Assembly (NCBI RefSeq): GCF_965279055.1
Contig: NZ_OZ257125.1
Location: 3,100,001 to 3,164,000 of the forward strand
Length of the DNA: 64,000 bases
Direction: 5' to 3'
Source of the DNA: Hydrocarboniphaga sp965279055
Lineage (GTDB): Bacteria > Pseudomonadota > Gammaproteobacteria > Nevskiales > Nevskiaceae
Shown: positions 7,588-15,628 of the stretch, piece after piece
Layout of the letters: the number at the start of each line of letters is the position of its first letter
Numbering within the stretch: the stretch's first letter is position 1
Translations under genes and position numbers: made by a program
Notes under the pieces: model-generated
Database searches by the model: none
What the model was told of the DNA's origin: nothing
Seen by the model: only the letters and a program-made list of their open reading frames with translations

Positions 7588-8280
7588 ATGATGCGCCTGA
7601 CCTGCACGAGCCTGACGCTCGCCCTCGCCCTCGCCTGCAGCACCGTCGCCTGCGCCGGCCAGGCGCCGGAACCGCCGGGCAGCGGCCACCGCGATATCGA
7701 CAAGGTCAACGGCGGCATCAAGCTGCCGGCGGGCTCGTCCGCCGGTGACGTGTCCACGGTCAACGGCGGCATTAGCCTGGGTGACGGCAGCCGCGCCGGC
7801 CAGGTCGAGAACGTCAACGGCGGCATCGATCTGGGCGACTCGGTCACGGTGGAGAGCATCGAAGGCGTCAACGGCGGTATCGACGCCGGCAAGGAGCTGC
7901 AGGTGAAGCGCGGCATCGAGACCGTCAACGGCGGCGTGCGGCTGGCTGCGGGCGCCGACGTCGGCGGCGACCTGACCACGGTCAACGGCAGCATTGAGCT
8001 GGACCACGCGCGCATTGCCGGCCGCATCGAAATCGCCGCGGGCAGCATCGACACCGGCCGCGGCTCGCACATCGGCGGCATCAAGGTCAGCAAGCCCGGC
8101 GGCTCCAACTGGAACAACAACCGGCTGCCGCGCGTCATCATCGGCCCGGACAGCGTCGTCAGCGGCGACATCGTGCTGGAGCGCGAAACCGAGCTGTACG
8201 TGCACGACAGCGCCAGGATCGGCGCGGTTCGCGGCGGCAGCGCGCGGCCTTATTCCGGCGACCGGCCCGAACTGGACTAA
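7588..8280 (+). CDS. secreted VNGGI-repeat beta-helix-like protein
   Basis: A 230-residue exported protein with signal peptide (SLTLALALACSTVACAG). The mature part contains six tandem units of about 20-24 residues, each marked by VNGGI, VNGGV or VNGSI. They begin DIDKVNGGIKL, DVSTVNGGISL and QVENVNGGIDL. Alternating hydrophobic and glycine positions suggest a right-handed beta-solenoid, as in bactofilin or DUF4097-type proteins, but no named family is certain. The C-terminal PRVIIGPDSVVSGDIVLERETELYVHDSARIG continues the same beta pattern. ATG 7588 or 7591 is the likely start; the open frame begins at a TTG. Confidence 0.78.
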   Translation: MMRLTCTSLTLALALACSTVACAGQAPEPPGSGHRDIDKVNGGIKLPAGSSAGDVSTVNGGISLGDGSRAGQVENVNGGIDLGDSVTVESIEGVNGGIDAGKELQVKRGIETVNGGVRLAAGADVGGDLTTVNGSIELDHARIAGRIEIAAGSIDTGRGSHIGGIKVSKPGGSNWNNNRLPRVIIGPDSVVSGDIVLERETELYVHDSARIGAVRGGSARPYSGDRPELD

Positions 8281-8432
8281 GGAACCTAAAGCCGTATTGG
8301 GCTAAATATACATTTGTACACTGCGACCTCTTCTGACACGCTGCCCCCACTAAAGCTGACAGCGTCGCCGCCGCCGCATTGCATACTGCGCGCGGGGAAC
8401 AAAACTAGAACAACCTACGAATCGGGGGATTC

Positions 8433-9182
8433 ATGGCGCAGCAGAAGACCGTGCTGGTAACAGGCGGCGGTGGGGGCATTGGCAGGATTTCGGCGGAGCT
8501 GTTCGCGCAAGCGGGCTATCGCGTCGCGGTCAGCGACCTGCGTGAAGACAGCGCCATGGACGTGGTCGAGGCGATCCGCGGCAGCGGCGGCAAGGCCGAT
8601 GCCTTTGTCGCCGATATCAGCAGCGCGGACAGCGTCAAGGCCTTGTTCGATCGCATCGAGCGCGACTATCGCGCGCTCGATGCCGCGTTCAACAACGCCG
8701 GCCGCGGCGGCGGCGGCCTGCCGCTGGTCGACAGCGACGACGACACCTGGCACGACTGCCTGCTGGTCAACCTGACCGGCACCTACTACTGCATGAAGCA
8801 GGAGTTGCGCATCATGCTCAAGCAGGGGCATGGCGTGATCTGCAACAACTCCTCGCTATGGGGCCTGCACGGCGGCCCGACCGCGGCCTATACCGCGAGC
8901 AAGCACGGCGTCGTCGGCCTGACCAAGCATGCGGCGGTGGCCTACGCCAGCAAGGGCCTGCGCATCAACGCGATCTGCCCGGGCATCATCTCCGCCGGGC
9001 TGGGTCTGAAAGTGCTGGGCCGGCCGGCCGACGTGGTCGAGAAGACGCTGGCCAAGGTGCCAGCGAATCGCGCCGGCAGCGCCGAGGAAGTGGCGGCTGC
9101 GGCCGTATGGCTTTGCTCGGACGCGGCGTCCTACGTCAACGGCCACATGCTGGCGATCGACGGCGGCTGCGGTAGCGTTTGA
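8433..9182 (+). CDS. SDR family oxidoreductase
   Basis: Classical short-chain dehydrogenase/reductase, 249 residues. The dinucleotide-binding loop is VTGGGGGIGRI (residues about 10-20), the NNAG motif is FNNAGRGGG, and the catalytic Ser-Tyr-Lys appear in NNSSLWGLHG and YTASKHGV. The C-terminal SDAASYVNGHMLAIDGGCG is typical. Substrate is unknown. The start at 8433 is preceded by a GGGGG ribosome binding site. The 150 bases upstream are comparatively AT-rich (AAATATACATTTGTAC near 8303) and probably carry its promoter. Confidence 0.92.
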   Translation: MAQQKTVLVTGGGGGIGRISAELFAQAGYRVAVSDLREDSAMDVVEAIRGSGGKADAFVADISSADSVKALFDRIERDYRALDAAFNNAGRGGGGLPLVDSDDDTWHDCLLVNLTGTYYCMKQELRIMLKQGHGVICNNSSLWGLHGGPTAAYTASKHGVVGLTKHAAVAYASKGLRINAICPGIISAGLGLKVLGRPADVVEKTLAKVPANRAGSAEEVAAAAVWLCSDAASYVNGHMLAIDGGCGSV

Positions 9183-9184
9183 TT

Positions 9185-9264
9185 CGTCATTCCCGCGAAG
9201 GCGGGAATCCAGGGCGGCGAGCGCCGCGGTGCAGTCATTGGATTCCCGCCTTCTCGGGAGTGAC
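9185..9264. repeat. REP-type palindrome pair, family C copy 1
   Basis: An inverted pair of units of the form GTCATTCCCGCGAAGGCGGG...CCCGCCTTCTCGGGAGTGAC lies between convergent genes (SDR and iscA). Other copies are at 24074 (single), 33836, 52274 (single, degenerate) and 62398. Confidence 0.85.
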
Positions 9265-9275
9265 GGCAAAGCGTT

Positions 9276-9620
9276 TTACGCCGTCTGCGCGTCGCGGTTG
9301 ACCGAGAAGCTTTCGCCGCAGCCGCATTCGCCGGTCACATTCGGGTTGATGAACTTGAAGCTCTCGTTGAGCCCCTGTTTCTGCCAGTCCAGGGTCAGAC
9401 CTTCGAGCATCGGCAGATGCTCGGCCTTGATCACGAGCTTGGCGCCATGCGCCTCGAACACCTGGTCGCCGGCGCCGACGTCGTCGGCATAGTCCATCGT
9501 GTAGGCGTAACCGGAGCAGCCGGACTTCTTGACGCCGACGCGCAGGCCCAGGCCCTTGCCGCGACGCAGCAGCTGGCTATCGATACGTTTGGCGGCGGAT
9601 TCGGTCAGTTGGATGCTCAT
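9276..9620 (-). CDS. iscA: A-type Fe-S carrier, IscA-like
   Basis: Iron-sulfur carrier of the HesB/IscA family, 114 residues. The three conserved cysteines are present: one in KKSGCSGYAY and two in TGECGCGESF. The order LRVGVKKSGCSGYAY then FKFINPNVTGECGCG is the normal fold. It is the last gene of a run iscS, iscU-like, iscA; its ATG overlaps the preceding stop in an ATGA. IscA and ErpA cannot be fully separated by eye, but the context favours IscA. Confidence 0.9.
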   Translation of the reverse strand: MSIQLTESAAKRIDSQLLRRGKGLGLRVGVKKSGCSGYAYTMDYADDVGAGDQVFEAHGAKLVIKAEHLPMLEGLTLDWQKQGLNESFKFINPNVTGECGCGESFSVNRDAQTA

Positions 9621-10027
9621 ACGGTTTCTCGGTAGCGGGCCAGCAGATCACGCAGCGCGTCTTCGCCCATCAACGCACAGTGGGCCCGGTCTTCGGGGAT
9701 TTCAAGCTCGCGGCGCAGCTGCGCGGCGCCCAGCTGCGCCAGCTCGGCCGGCTCGCGTCCGATGCTCCAGTCGGCGATCCAGGCGCCGACGGCGATGCTG
9801 CTGGGGCAACCGTAGGCGCGGAAGCGGGCGTCGGCGACGCGGCCGTCGCGAAACTGTAGCTCGATGCTCAACACCGATCGCGCTGCCGGCGTGCCGGCCC
9901 TGCCGGCAACGACGCCGGCCGTGCCGACGTCGAAGCGTCCGGCGCGCGGTGCGCTCTCGAACAGCGCCCAGATCTTCCCCGGATAGCCGAAGGCGTTCGC
10001 CTGCATGTTCATGCCGATCAGTCCCAT
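9617..10027 (-). CDS. IscU-like scaffold lacking the first Cys and the Asp
   Basis: A NifU_N/IscU-fold protein of 136 residues. The second and third scaffold cysteines are present (C74 in AYGCPSSIAVGAW; C117 with the preceding His in DRAHCALMGEDAL). Where IscU has P-A-C-G-D-V, this protein has P-A-A-R-S-V, so the first cysteine ligand is Ala49 and the conserved aspartate is Ser51. It lies between iscS and iscA, overlapping both by a few bases. It may be a degenerate scaffold, or a modified cluster-binding or regulatory homologue. The start could also be the ATG at 10012. Confidence 0.85.
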   Translation of the reverse strand: MGLIGMNMQANAFGYPGKIWALFESAPRAGRFDVGTAGVVAGRAGTPAARSVLSIELQFRDGRVADARFRAYGCPSSIAVGAWIADWSIGREPAELAQLGAAQLRRELEIPEDRAHCALMGEDALRDLLARYRETV

Positions 10028-11223
10028 AAGGCCGAAATTTCACGCAGCCGCGTGACCTGCTTGCAGACGCGCTCGGCGGCGATGTCGATCTCGGCCTCGG
10101 TGCTGCGGCGGCCGACCGAAAAACGCAGCGAGGCGTTGGCGAGTTCGTCATCGCGGCCCAGCGCGCGCAGTACATACGAGGGCTCCTGGGTCGCCGATGA
10201 ACAAGCCGAGCCGCTGGACACGGCCAGGTCCGGCAGGCTCGCGCGCAGGGACTCGCCTTCGACGCCTTCGAAGCTGACATTCAGCACGTGCGGCGCGGCG
10301 CGCTCGGGGTCGCCATTGCGATGCAGGTTCGGCAGGCTTTGCAGCCTGCTCCACAAGCGTTCGCGCAGCGCGCTCAAGCGCGCGGCTTCGGCGACGCCTT
10401 CACGCGCCAGTATCTCGAAAGCCGCGCCCATGCCGACGATCTGGTGCGGCGCCAGCGTGCCGGAGCGCATGCCCTGCTCGTGCCCGCCGCCGTGGATCTG
10501 CGGCGCCAGCCGCGCACGCGGACGCCGGCGCACGAACAGCGCGCCGATGCCTTTGGGGCCGTAGGCCTTGTGCGCCGACAGGCTCAGCAGATCGACCGGC
10601 ACCTGCGACAGATCGATATTGACGCGGCCCGCGGCCTGCGCCGCGTCGACGTGAAACAGCACGCCGCGCTCGCGCAGCAGCGGCGCCAGCCGCTCGATCT
10701 CGTGCACGCTGCCGATCTCGTTGTTGACCCACATCAGCGACACCAGCGCGGTGTCCGGGTTGAGCGCCTCCATCACCTGTTCGGGCGAGACCAGGCCTTT
10801 GGCGCCGGGCTTCAGATAGGTGACGCGCACGCCGCGCGTTTCCAGGTAGCGGCAGGTGTCGAGCACGCATTTGTGTTCGATGCGCGACGTGATCACATGC
10901 GCCTGCGTCGCGCCGCGCAAGTCCAGACCACGGAATTCCAGCGCGCCCTTGATCGCCAGGTTGTTGGATTCGGTGGCGCCGGAAGTCCAGATGATTTCGG
11001 TCGGCTCGGCGCGGATCAGCGCGGCGACCTGCGCTCGCGCCTTTTCCACGGCGGCGCGAGCACGAAAGCCGGGGCCGTGACTCGATGCCGGATTCGCGTG
11101 CAGGCCGTCCTCCACCAGCAGCGGCAGCATTGCCTCCAGCACTCGCGGATCCAGGGGCGTGGTTGCCGCGTAGTCGAGGTAGATCGGCGTCGCGTAGACG
11201 GGTTGGTCGGTCGGCTCAGTCAT
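10018..11223 (-). CDS. iscS: cysteine desulfurase IscS
   Basis: PLP-dependent enzyme that takes sulfur from cysteine for Fe-S clusters and tRNA thiolation. 401 residues, close to E. coli IscS (404). The PLP lysine is in SLSAHKAYGPKGIGALF, the sulfur-accepting cysteine in SSGSACSSATQEPSYVL, and the N-terminus is YLDYAATTPLDPRV. The start at 11223 is chosen because the 49 codons upstream translate a palindromic repeat. It is followed by the IscU-like gene with a 10-base overlap. Confidence 0.95.
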   Translation of the reverse strand: MTEPTDQPVYATPIYLDYAATTPLDPRVLEAMLPLLVEDGLHANPASSHGPGFRARAAVEKARAQVAALIRAEPTEIIWTSGATESNNLAIKGALEFRGLDLRGATQAHVITSRIEHKCVLDTCRYLETRGVRVTYLKPGAKGLVSPEQVMEALNPDTALVSLMWVNNEIGSVHEIERLAPLLRERGVLFHVDAAQAAGRVNIDLSQVPVDLLSLSAHKAYGPKGIGALFVRRRPRARLAPQIHGGGHEQGMRSGTLAPHQIVGMGAAFEILAREGVAEAARLSALRERLWSRLQSLPNLHRNGDPERAAPHVLNVSFEGVEGESLRASLPDLAVSSGSACSSATQEPSYVLRALGRDDELANASLRFSVGRRSTEAEIDIAAERVCKQVTRLREISALWD

Positions 11224-11291
11224 TCGATTTCCGCAGCAGTATTTGCGCCGAAGTCGACGATCGTGTCTTCGAGGGAATCCCGGACAAACCT

Positions 11292-11391
11292 CCGTTCGTC
11301 CCGAGTAGCGGGCTTGCCCGCGTATCGAGGGAGGGGACCGAAGCTCGATGTGTCCCTCGATACGCCGCAAGCGGCTACTCGGGATGAACGG
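11292..11391. repeat. BIME-like inverted repeat, family A copy 2
   Basis: Two inverted units around CCGTTCGTCCCGAGTAGCGG and their complement fill the gap between the two cysteine desulfurase genes. The element lies between genes on the same strand, so it could weaken or end read-through from the upstream desulfurase into iscS. Confidence 0.87.
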
Positions 11392-11408
11392 CGCTGGCTA
11401 AACATCAT

Positions 11409-12542
11409 TCAAGCCGCTACCAGCGAGCGCGCGATCTCGCCCAGCACCGCGAGCAGCCGATCGATGTCGTCGGCCGTATTGTCCTTGCCCAGGCTGACGC
11501 GGATCGCGCCCTTGGCGGTGACCGTGTCGTAGCCCATCGCGATCAGCACGTGGCTCGGCGCACCGTTGCCGGCGGCGCAGGCCGAGCCGCTGGACACCGC
11601 CATGCCGCGGCGATCGAGCTGCATCAGCAGGGCTTCGCCGTCGTAGCCAGCGAGTGCGAACTGCAGCGTATTGGCGAGACGCTCGGCACCGGCGCCGAAC
11701 ACCAGGGTGCCGGGGATTTCGCGCAAGCCGGCTTCGAGGCGCTCGCGCAGCGGCAGCAGATGCGCCGTGCGCGTTTCGAGTTCCTGCATCGCCAGCTCGG
11801 CCGCACAGCCGAAGCCGGCGATCGCGGCGACGTTCTCGGTGCCGCCGCGCACGCCGCGCTCCTGCGCGCCGCCGTGCATCAGCGGCCGCAGCTCGACCTC
11901 GGCGCGCACGACCAAGGCGCCGATGCCTTTCGGCCCGTAGATCTTGTGGCTGGACAGGCTCATCAGATCGGCGCCGAGTTCGCTCATGTCGACCGGCATC
12001 TTGCCGGCGGCCTGCACCGCGTCGACATGCAGCCAGGCACCGGCGGCGTGTACGAGCCCGGCGTAGTGCGCGATGTCCTGAATCACGCCGGTTTCGTTGT
12101 TGGCGCGCATCAGCGACACCAGCTTGACGTCCGCTTTCGCAAGCTGCGCCTGCAACGCGGAGTCGACGACGTGTCCGCGCCGGTCCACCGCGATCGCCTC
12201 GACATTCCAGGCATGCGCAGCCAGCGATTCCGCCGCTTCCATCACCGCCGGATGTTCGGTCGCGCCGTACAGCAGGCGCGCCGGAGCGAAGCTGTCCGCT
12301 ACGCCCTTGATCGCCAGGTTGTTCGACTCGGTGCCGCCGCTGGTCCAGATCACCTCGCGCGGCGTGACGCCGACCAGTTGCGCGACCTGCACGCGCGCGG
12401 CTTCGATCGCGTCGCGCGCGATGCGGCCGTAGCGATGCAGGCTAGAGGCGTTTGCCGCCGGCCCAGACAGGTAGGGCAGCATCGCCTCGAGCACTCTCGG
12501 GTCGAGATGCGTGGTCGCGTTGTGGTCGAGATAGATCGGCAT
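11409..12542 (-). CDS. second cysteine desulfurase, NifS/IscS type
   Basis: A 377-residue paralogue of IscS. N-terminus IYLDHNATTHLDPRVLEAML, PLP lysine in SLSSHKIYGPKGIGALVV, and active cysteine in AVSSGSACAAGNGAPSHVL. The cysteine loop differs from the adjacent IscS (AAGNGAPS against SSATQEPS), so it may serve another acceptor. The ATG at 12542 starts right at the conserved YLD; the longer open frame upstream is a shadow of cysE. It lies 104 bases downstream of cysE on the same strand. Which desulfurase feeds the IscU-like protein is unknown. Confidence 0.93.
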   Translation of the reverse strand: MPIYLDHNATTHLDPRVLEAMLPYLSGPAANASSLHRYGRIARDAIEAARVQVAQLVGVTPREVIWTSGGTESNNLAIKGVADSFAPARLLYGATEHPAVMEAAESLAAHAWNVEAIAVDRRGHVVDSALQAQLAKADVKLVSLMRANNETGVIQDIAHYAGLVHAAGAWLHVDAVQAAGKMPVDMSELGADLMSLSSHKIYGPKGIGALVVRAEVELRPLMHGGAQERGVRGGTENVAAIAGFGCAAELAMQELETRTAHLLPLRERLEAGLREIPGTLVFGAGAERLANTLQFALAGYDGEALLMQLDRRGMAVSSGSACAAGNGAPSHVLIAMGYDTVTAKGAIRVSLGKDNTADDIDRLLAVLGEIARSLVAA

Positions 12543-12646
12543 CAGGTCAACATGAGGGCGGCGCGGCGAGCCGCAACCAGTCCGCTGCATCGGTGGAAAA
12601 GCATCTGGATAGCGGTAGCCAGGTGCGATTTCATCGATGCAGTGGA

Positions 12647-13435
12647 CTAGGCCGCGTCGGCTTTTTTGGCTTCCGGCAGCAACGTGCCGTCGGCGCAGAA
12701 ATCCGGCAGCTCGAGCTGGGCCAGTTTCAGCTCGGGCATCCGCGAATCGACCTGATGCAGGAACTCGCAGACCTGGACCAGGCGCTGATCGAGCTGCTGG
12801 ATATGGTCGAGCATCGCGCTGATCGCATTGGCCACCGGGTCGGGCATGTCGCGGGTTATGCCGTAGGCGTCGAAGCCGAGCTTGCTGGCAATGTTCTGCG
12901 CGCTCGGCGAGACCGGCGGCGGCTGCTCCTGAACGATGCGCGCCGGGATGCCGATTGCGGTCGCGCCGGCCGGCACTTCGCGCACCACCACCGCGTTGGA
13001 GCCGATGCGCGCGCCGTCGCCGACGGTGAAACCGCCCAGCACCTTGGCGCCGGAGCCGACGACGACGTTGTTGCCGAGCGTCGGGTGGCGCTTGCCGCCG
13101 GCCAGCGAGGTGCCGCCCAGGGTCACGCCCTGATACAGCGTGCAGTCGTCGCCGACCTGCGCGGTTTCGCCGATCACCACGCCCATGCCGTGATCGATGA
13201 AAAAGCGACGGCCGAGCCGGGCGCCGGGATGGATTTCGATGCCGGTCAGCCAGCGCGCGACATGCGAGTTGAAGCGGCCCAGCCAGCGCCAGCCGTGGCG
13301 CCAGAAAAAATGCGAGACCCGATGTCCCCAGACCGCATGCAGGCCCGGATAGCAGGTCAGCACTTCCCATACCGATTTGGCGGCGGGATCGCGTTCGAAA
13401 ACGCTGCGGATGTCTTCGCGGATACGGCTGAACAT
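12647..13435 (-). CDS. cysE: serine O-acetyltransferase
   Basis: Makes O-acetylserine from serine and acetyl-CoA, the precursor of cysteine, and so feeds the desulfurases downstream. 262 residues. The C-terminal left-handed beta helix of hexapeptide repeats is visible in IEIHPGARLGRRFFIDHGMG, VVIGETAQVGDDCTLYQG and VTLGGTSLAGGKRHPTLG, with the catalytic His in FIDHGMG. The start at 13435 (MFSRIREDIRSVFERDPAA) matches the family. A TACAAT box lies about 35 bases upstream. The position next to trmJ and iscS follows the usual gammaproteobacterial order. Confidence 0.95.
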   Translation of the reverse strand: MFSRIREDIRSVFERDPAAKSVWEVLTCYPGLHAVWGHRVSHFFWRHGWRWLGRFNSHVARWLTGIEIHPGARLGRRFFIDHGMGVVIGETAQVGDDCTLYQGVTLGGTSLAGGKRHPTLGNNVVVGSGAKVLGGFTVGDGARIGSNAVVVREVPAGATAIGIPARIVQEQPPPVSPSAQNIASKLGFDAYGITRDMPDPVANAISAMLDHIQQLDQRLVQVCEFLHQVDSRMPELKLAQLELPDFCADGTLLPEAKKADAA

Positions 13436-13560
13436 GAGGCGGTGCGGCACCTGAGCCGGGGAGCCGGCATTGTAAACCTTGGCCCGGCGCGGCCCCGGCA
13501 GGCTGACGAAAACGGGACCGCCTGCCGGGAACGGACGCGCTCCGCCATGGTCCGATATAC

Positions 13561-13746
13561 ATGAACAGCAAATCAGCCAAGCCGCCTCGCCCGGCCCGCT
13601 CACCCTTCCTCGTGCCGCCGCAGGCCGCCGATGCCGACCAGGCCAGCCGCGATTCGCGTGCGCAATGGCTGTGGCAGCTCTACGCCAGCATCGCGCCGAC
13701 CATGCCAGTCAAAATTCCCCGTAGCCCGGGTGAAACCCGGGGTTGA
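13561..13746 (+). CDS. possible small protein of unknown function
   Basis: An open frame of 61 codons in the gap between cysE and trmJ, on the opposite strand to both. The central part (DQASRDSRAQWLWQLYASIAP) looks protein-like and amphipathic, but the last 10 or so codons run into a palindromic repeat. There is no clear ribosome binding site and no recognised family. It may be chance; it is recorded because the gap is over 300 bases and otherwise holds only repeats. Confidence 0.25.
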   Translation: MNSKSAKPPRPARSPFLVPPQAADADQASRDSRAQWLWQLYASIAPTMPVKIPRSPGETRG

Positions 13747-13783
13747 GCGCCCCTAGCCCAGCCAAATCCGGGTTTCACCCCGG
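13721..13783. repeat. palindromic repeat overlapping the trmJ stop
   Basis: GTAGCCCGGGTGAAACCCGG followed about 20 bases later by its inverted copy AAATCCGGGTTTCACCCCGG. Each half also folds on itself (CCGGGT/ACCCGG). The right half contains the trmJ stop codon. The sequence differs from families A-D. Confidence 0.75.
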
Positions 13784-14578
13784 CGACGATTTCGGCGGCG
13801 TCCGGTCCGGCCCGCGCTCCCGGCGGGTGCGGTGCTTGGGCTTCTCGACCGAGGTCAGAATGCCGCGCAAGATGTTGAGTTCGTTCAGATCCGGCCGCGC
13901 GCGGTTGAACAGCGTGCGCAGCCGCCGGGTCAGCAGCCGTGGATTGGCCGGATCGATGAAGCCGGTGCCGATCAGGGTTTTTTCCAGGTGCTCGAAGAAC
14001 TGCTCCATCTGCTCGCCGGTCGGTGCGCGGAAGCGGCCCTTCATGAACTCCGGATCGCTCTTGGACGCGACCGCGCCGGGCGCGATCGCCGCCTTGCGTA
14101 GTTCCCAGCCGTAGATCTGCACCGCGGCCGCCAGGTTCAGCGAGGAGTATTCCGGGTTGGCCGGCACCATCGTCAGCCGGTGGCAGCAATCGAGCTGCTC
14201 GTTGGTCAGGCCGGTGCGCTCGCAGCCGAACACCAGCGCGACGGTGCCGGCCGACGTCGCCTGCAGCAGCGCCGACGCGGCCTCGCCGGGCAGCATCGGC
14301 TCGTCGCCGAGGTAGCGCGCGCGGGCCGAGGTGCCGACCACCCAGGCGCAGTCCTCGACGGCCGCCTCCAGGCTGTCGTAGACCTGGGCATTGCGCAGAA
14401 TCGGCACCGCGCCGCTGGCCATCGCGTCGGCGTGCTCGTCCGGAAAATGATGCGGACTGACCAGGCGCAGACGCGTCAAACCCATGACCAGCAAGGCGCG
14501 CGCGGCCGAGCCGATGTTGCCGGGATGCTGGGTACCGACCAGCACGATGACGATGTTTTCCAAGGGGGAGGCGGACAT
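13775..14578 (-). CDS. trmJ: tRNA (cytidine/uridine-2'-O)-methyltransferase TrmJ
   Basis: SPOUT-class methyltransferase for the 2'-O position of tRNA nucleotide 32, using S-adenosylmethionine; 267 residues. Family landmarks are IVLVGTQHPGNIGSAARAL at the start, the knot region ALVFGCERTGLTNEQLD and NPEYSSLNLAAAVQIYGWEL. The start at 14578 follows TAGAAT by 7 bases; upstream codons to 14632 belong to the divergent suhB start region. The C-terminus ends Ser-Pro-Gly-stop inside a palindromic repeat. Confidence 0.95.
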   Translation of the reverse strand: MSASPLENIVIVLVGTQHPGNIGSAARALLVMGLTRLRLVSPHHFPDEHADAMASGAVPILRNAQVYDSLEAAVEDCAWVVGTSARARYLGDEPMLPGEAASALLQATSAGTVALVFGCERTGLTNEQLDCCHRLTMVPANPEYSSLNLAAAVQIYGWELRKAAIAPGAVASKSDPEFMKGRFRAPTGEQMEQFFEHLEKTLIGTGFIDPANPRLLTRRLRTLFNRARPDLNELNILRGILTSVEKPKHRTRRERGPDRTPPKSSPG

Positions 14579-14585
14579 GTTTGGT

Positions 14586-14591
14586 ATTCTA
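14586..14591 (-). promoter_or_regulatory. putative -10 box of leaderless trmJ mRNA
   Basis: TAGAAT on the minus strand is 7 bases before the trmJ ATG. The only 44 bases between the divergent trmJ and suhB starts must carry both promoters; the overlapping TATTCT on the plus strand (14585-14590) could be the -10 for suhB. Confidence 0.45.
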
Positions 14592-14622
14592 ATGCCCGTC
14601 CCCGCTACCCCTGGCCAGATCA

Positions 14623-15417
14623 GTGCATCCACTGGTAAACATCGCCGTTTCCGCCGCCCGCAGCGCCGGAAACTTCATCATGCGCAACCTCGAGCGTGCC
14701 GACACGCTGCAGATCGAGCACAAAGGCCGCAACGATTTCGTGACCCAGGTTGATCGCGGCGCCGAGTCCGAGATCATCAAGCTGGTGCACAAGGCCTATC
14801 CGATGCACGCCATCCTCGGCGAGGAAGGCGGCAAGATCGGCGACAACGAAGTGGTCTGGATCATCGACCCGCTCGACGGCACCACCAACTTCCTGCACCG
14901 GCTGCCGCATTTCGCGGTGTCGATCGGCATCCAGATCAAGGGCGTGCTGACGCATGGCGTGATCTATGCGCCGTGCACGCAGGACCTGTACGTCGGCAGC
15001 CGCGGCGCCGGCGCGACGCTCAACAACCGCCGCATCCGCGTCAGCACCTGCCGCGACCTGGAGCAGAGCCTGGTCGGCACCGGCGTGCCGATCAAGCCGG
15101 ACAAGCTGCCGGCGTATATCCCCAGCCTCAACGCCGTTGCCGAGAATACCGCCGGCATCCGCCGCGCCGGCGCGGCCTCGCTGGACCTGGCCTATGTCGC
15201 CGCCGGGCGGCTCGACGCGTACTGGGAAATGGGCCTGAAACCCTGGGACATGGCGGCCGGCCTGGTGCTGGTGCAGGAAGCCGGCGGCATCGTCGGCGAG
15301 TTGTATGGCGAAGGCGATCCGCTGTCCACCGGCAACGTGATGGTGGCGACGCCTAAGATCCACGGCGCGCTCAACGACGTGCTCAAGGCCGCGCGCCCGG
15401 CGTTCGACGCGGGCTGA
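14623..15417 (+). CDS. suhB: inositol-1-monophosphatase family protein SuhB
   Basis: Mg2+-dependent phosphatase that in E. coli also acts in rRNA antitermination complexes. 264 residues. The metal-binding motifs are GEEGG (about residue 66), WIIDPLDGTTNFLH (about 82-95) and the second site KPWDMAAGLVLVQEAGG (about 207-223). Translation starts at a GTG (14623) giving MHPLVNIAVSAARSAGNFI, which aligns with other SuhB N-termini. It is divergent from trmJ, the order seen in many gammaproteobacteria. Confidence 0.95.
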   Translation: MHPLVNIAVSAARSAGNFIMRNLERADTLQIEHKGRNDFVTQVDRGAESEIIKLVHKAYPMHAILGEEGGKIGDNEVVWIIDPLDGTTNFLHRLPHFAVSIGIQIKGVLTHGVIYAPCTQDLYVGSRGAGATLNNRRIRVSTCRDLEQSLVGTGVPIKPDKLPAYIPSLNAVAENTAGIRRAGAASLDLAYVAAGRLDAYWEMGLKPWDMAAGLVLVQEAGGIVGELYGEGDPLSTGNVMVATPKIHGALNDVLKAARPAFDAG

Positions 15418-15426
15418 AGTCTTTGC

Positions 15427-15533
15427 CTTCTCCCTCCGGGAGAAGGTGGCCCGAAGGGCCGGATGAGGGCGCTCATTCTCCCAACACCCTCACCCGTCGC
15501 TGCCGCGACACCCTCTCCCGGAGGGAGAGGGGG
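15427..15533. repeat. intergenic palindromic repeat, family D copy 1
   Basis: Inverted CTCCCTCCGGGAGAAGG-type arms at both ends, with a GCCCGAAGGGC hairpin and CACCCTCACCC in between. It fills most of the 211-base gap between suhB and the antiporter gene. A related but diverged element is at 21357. Confidence 0.7.
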
Positions 15534-15628
15534 AAAAGCTCGCGCTGCACTTGATAGTTCGGAACGATAGCTGCATAGAGGCAGGAATCCCACGTAATAC
15601 TTCAACGGACTGAAGCCGCGCCGCCGAC

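Noticed and set aside
6699..8171. N-terminal extension of the folA frame to 656 codons
   Set aside because: It passes antisense or out of frame through thyA and the VNGGI gene; FolA begins at 6698 with the normal N-terminus and ATGA overlap.
11224..11370. Possible 49-residue N-terminal extension of IscS
   Set aside because: It translates the family A repeat, and similar peptide (SIRGQARYSGRTE) appears before EmrB for the same reason.
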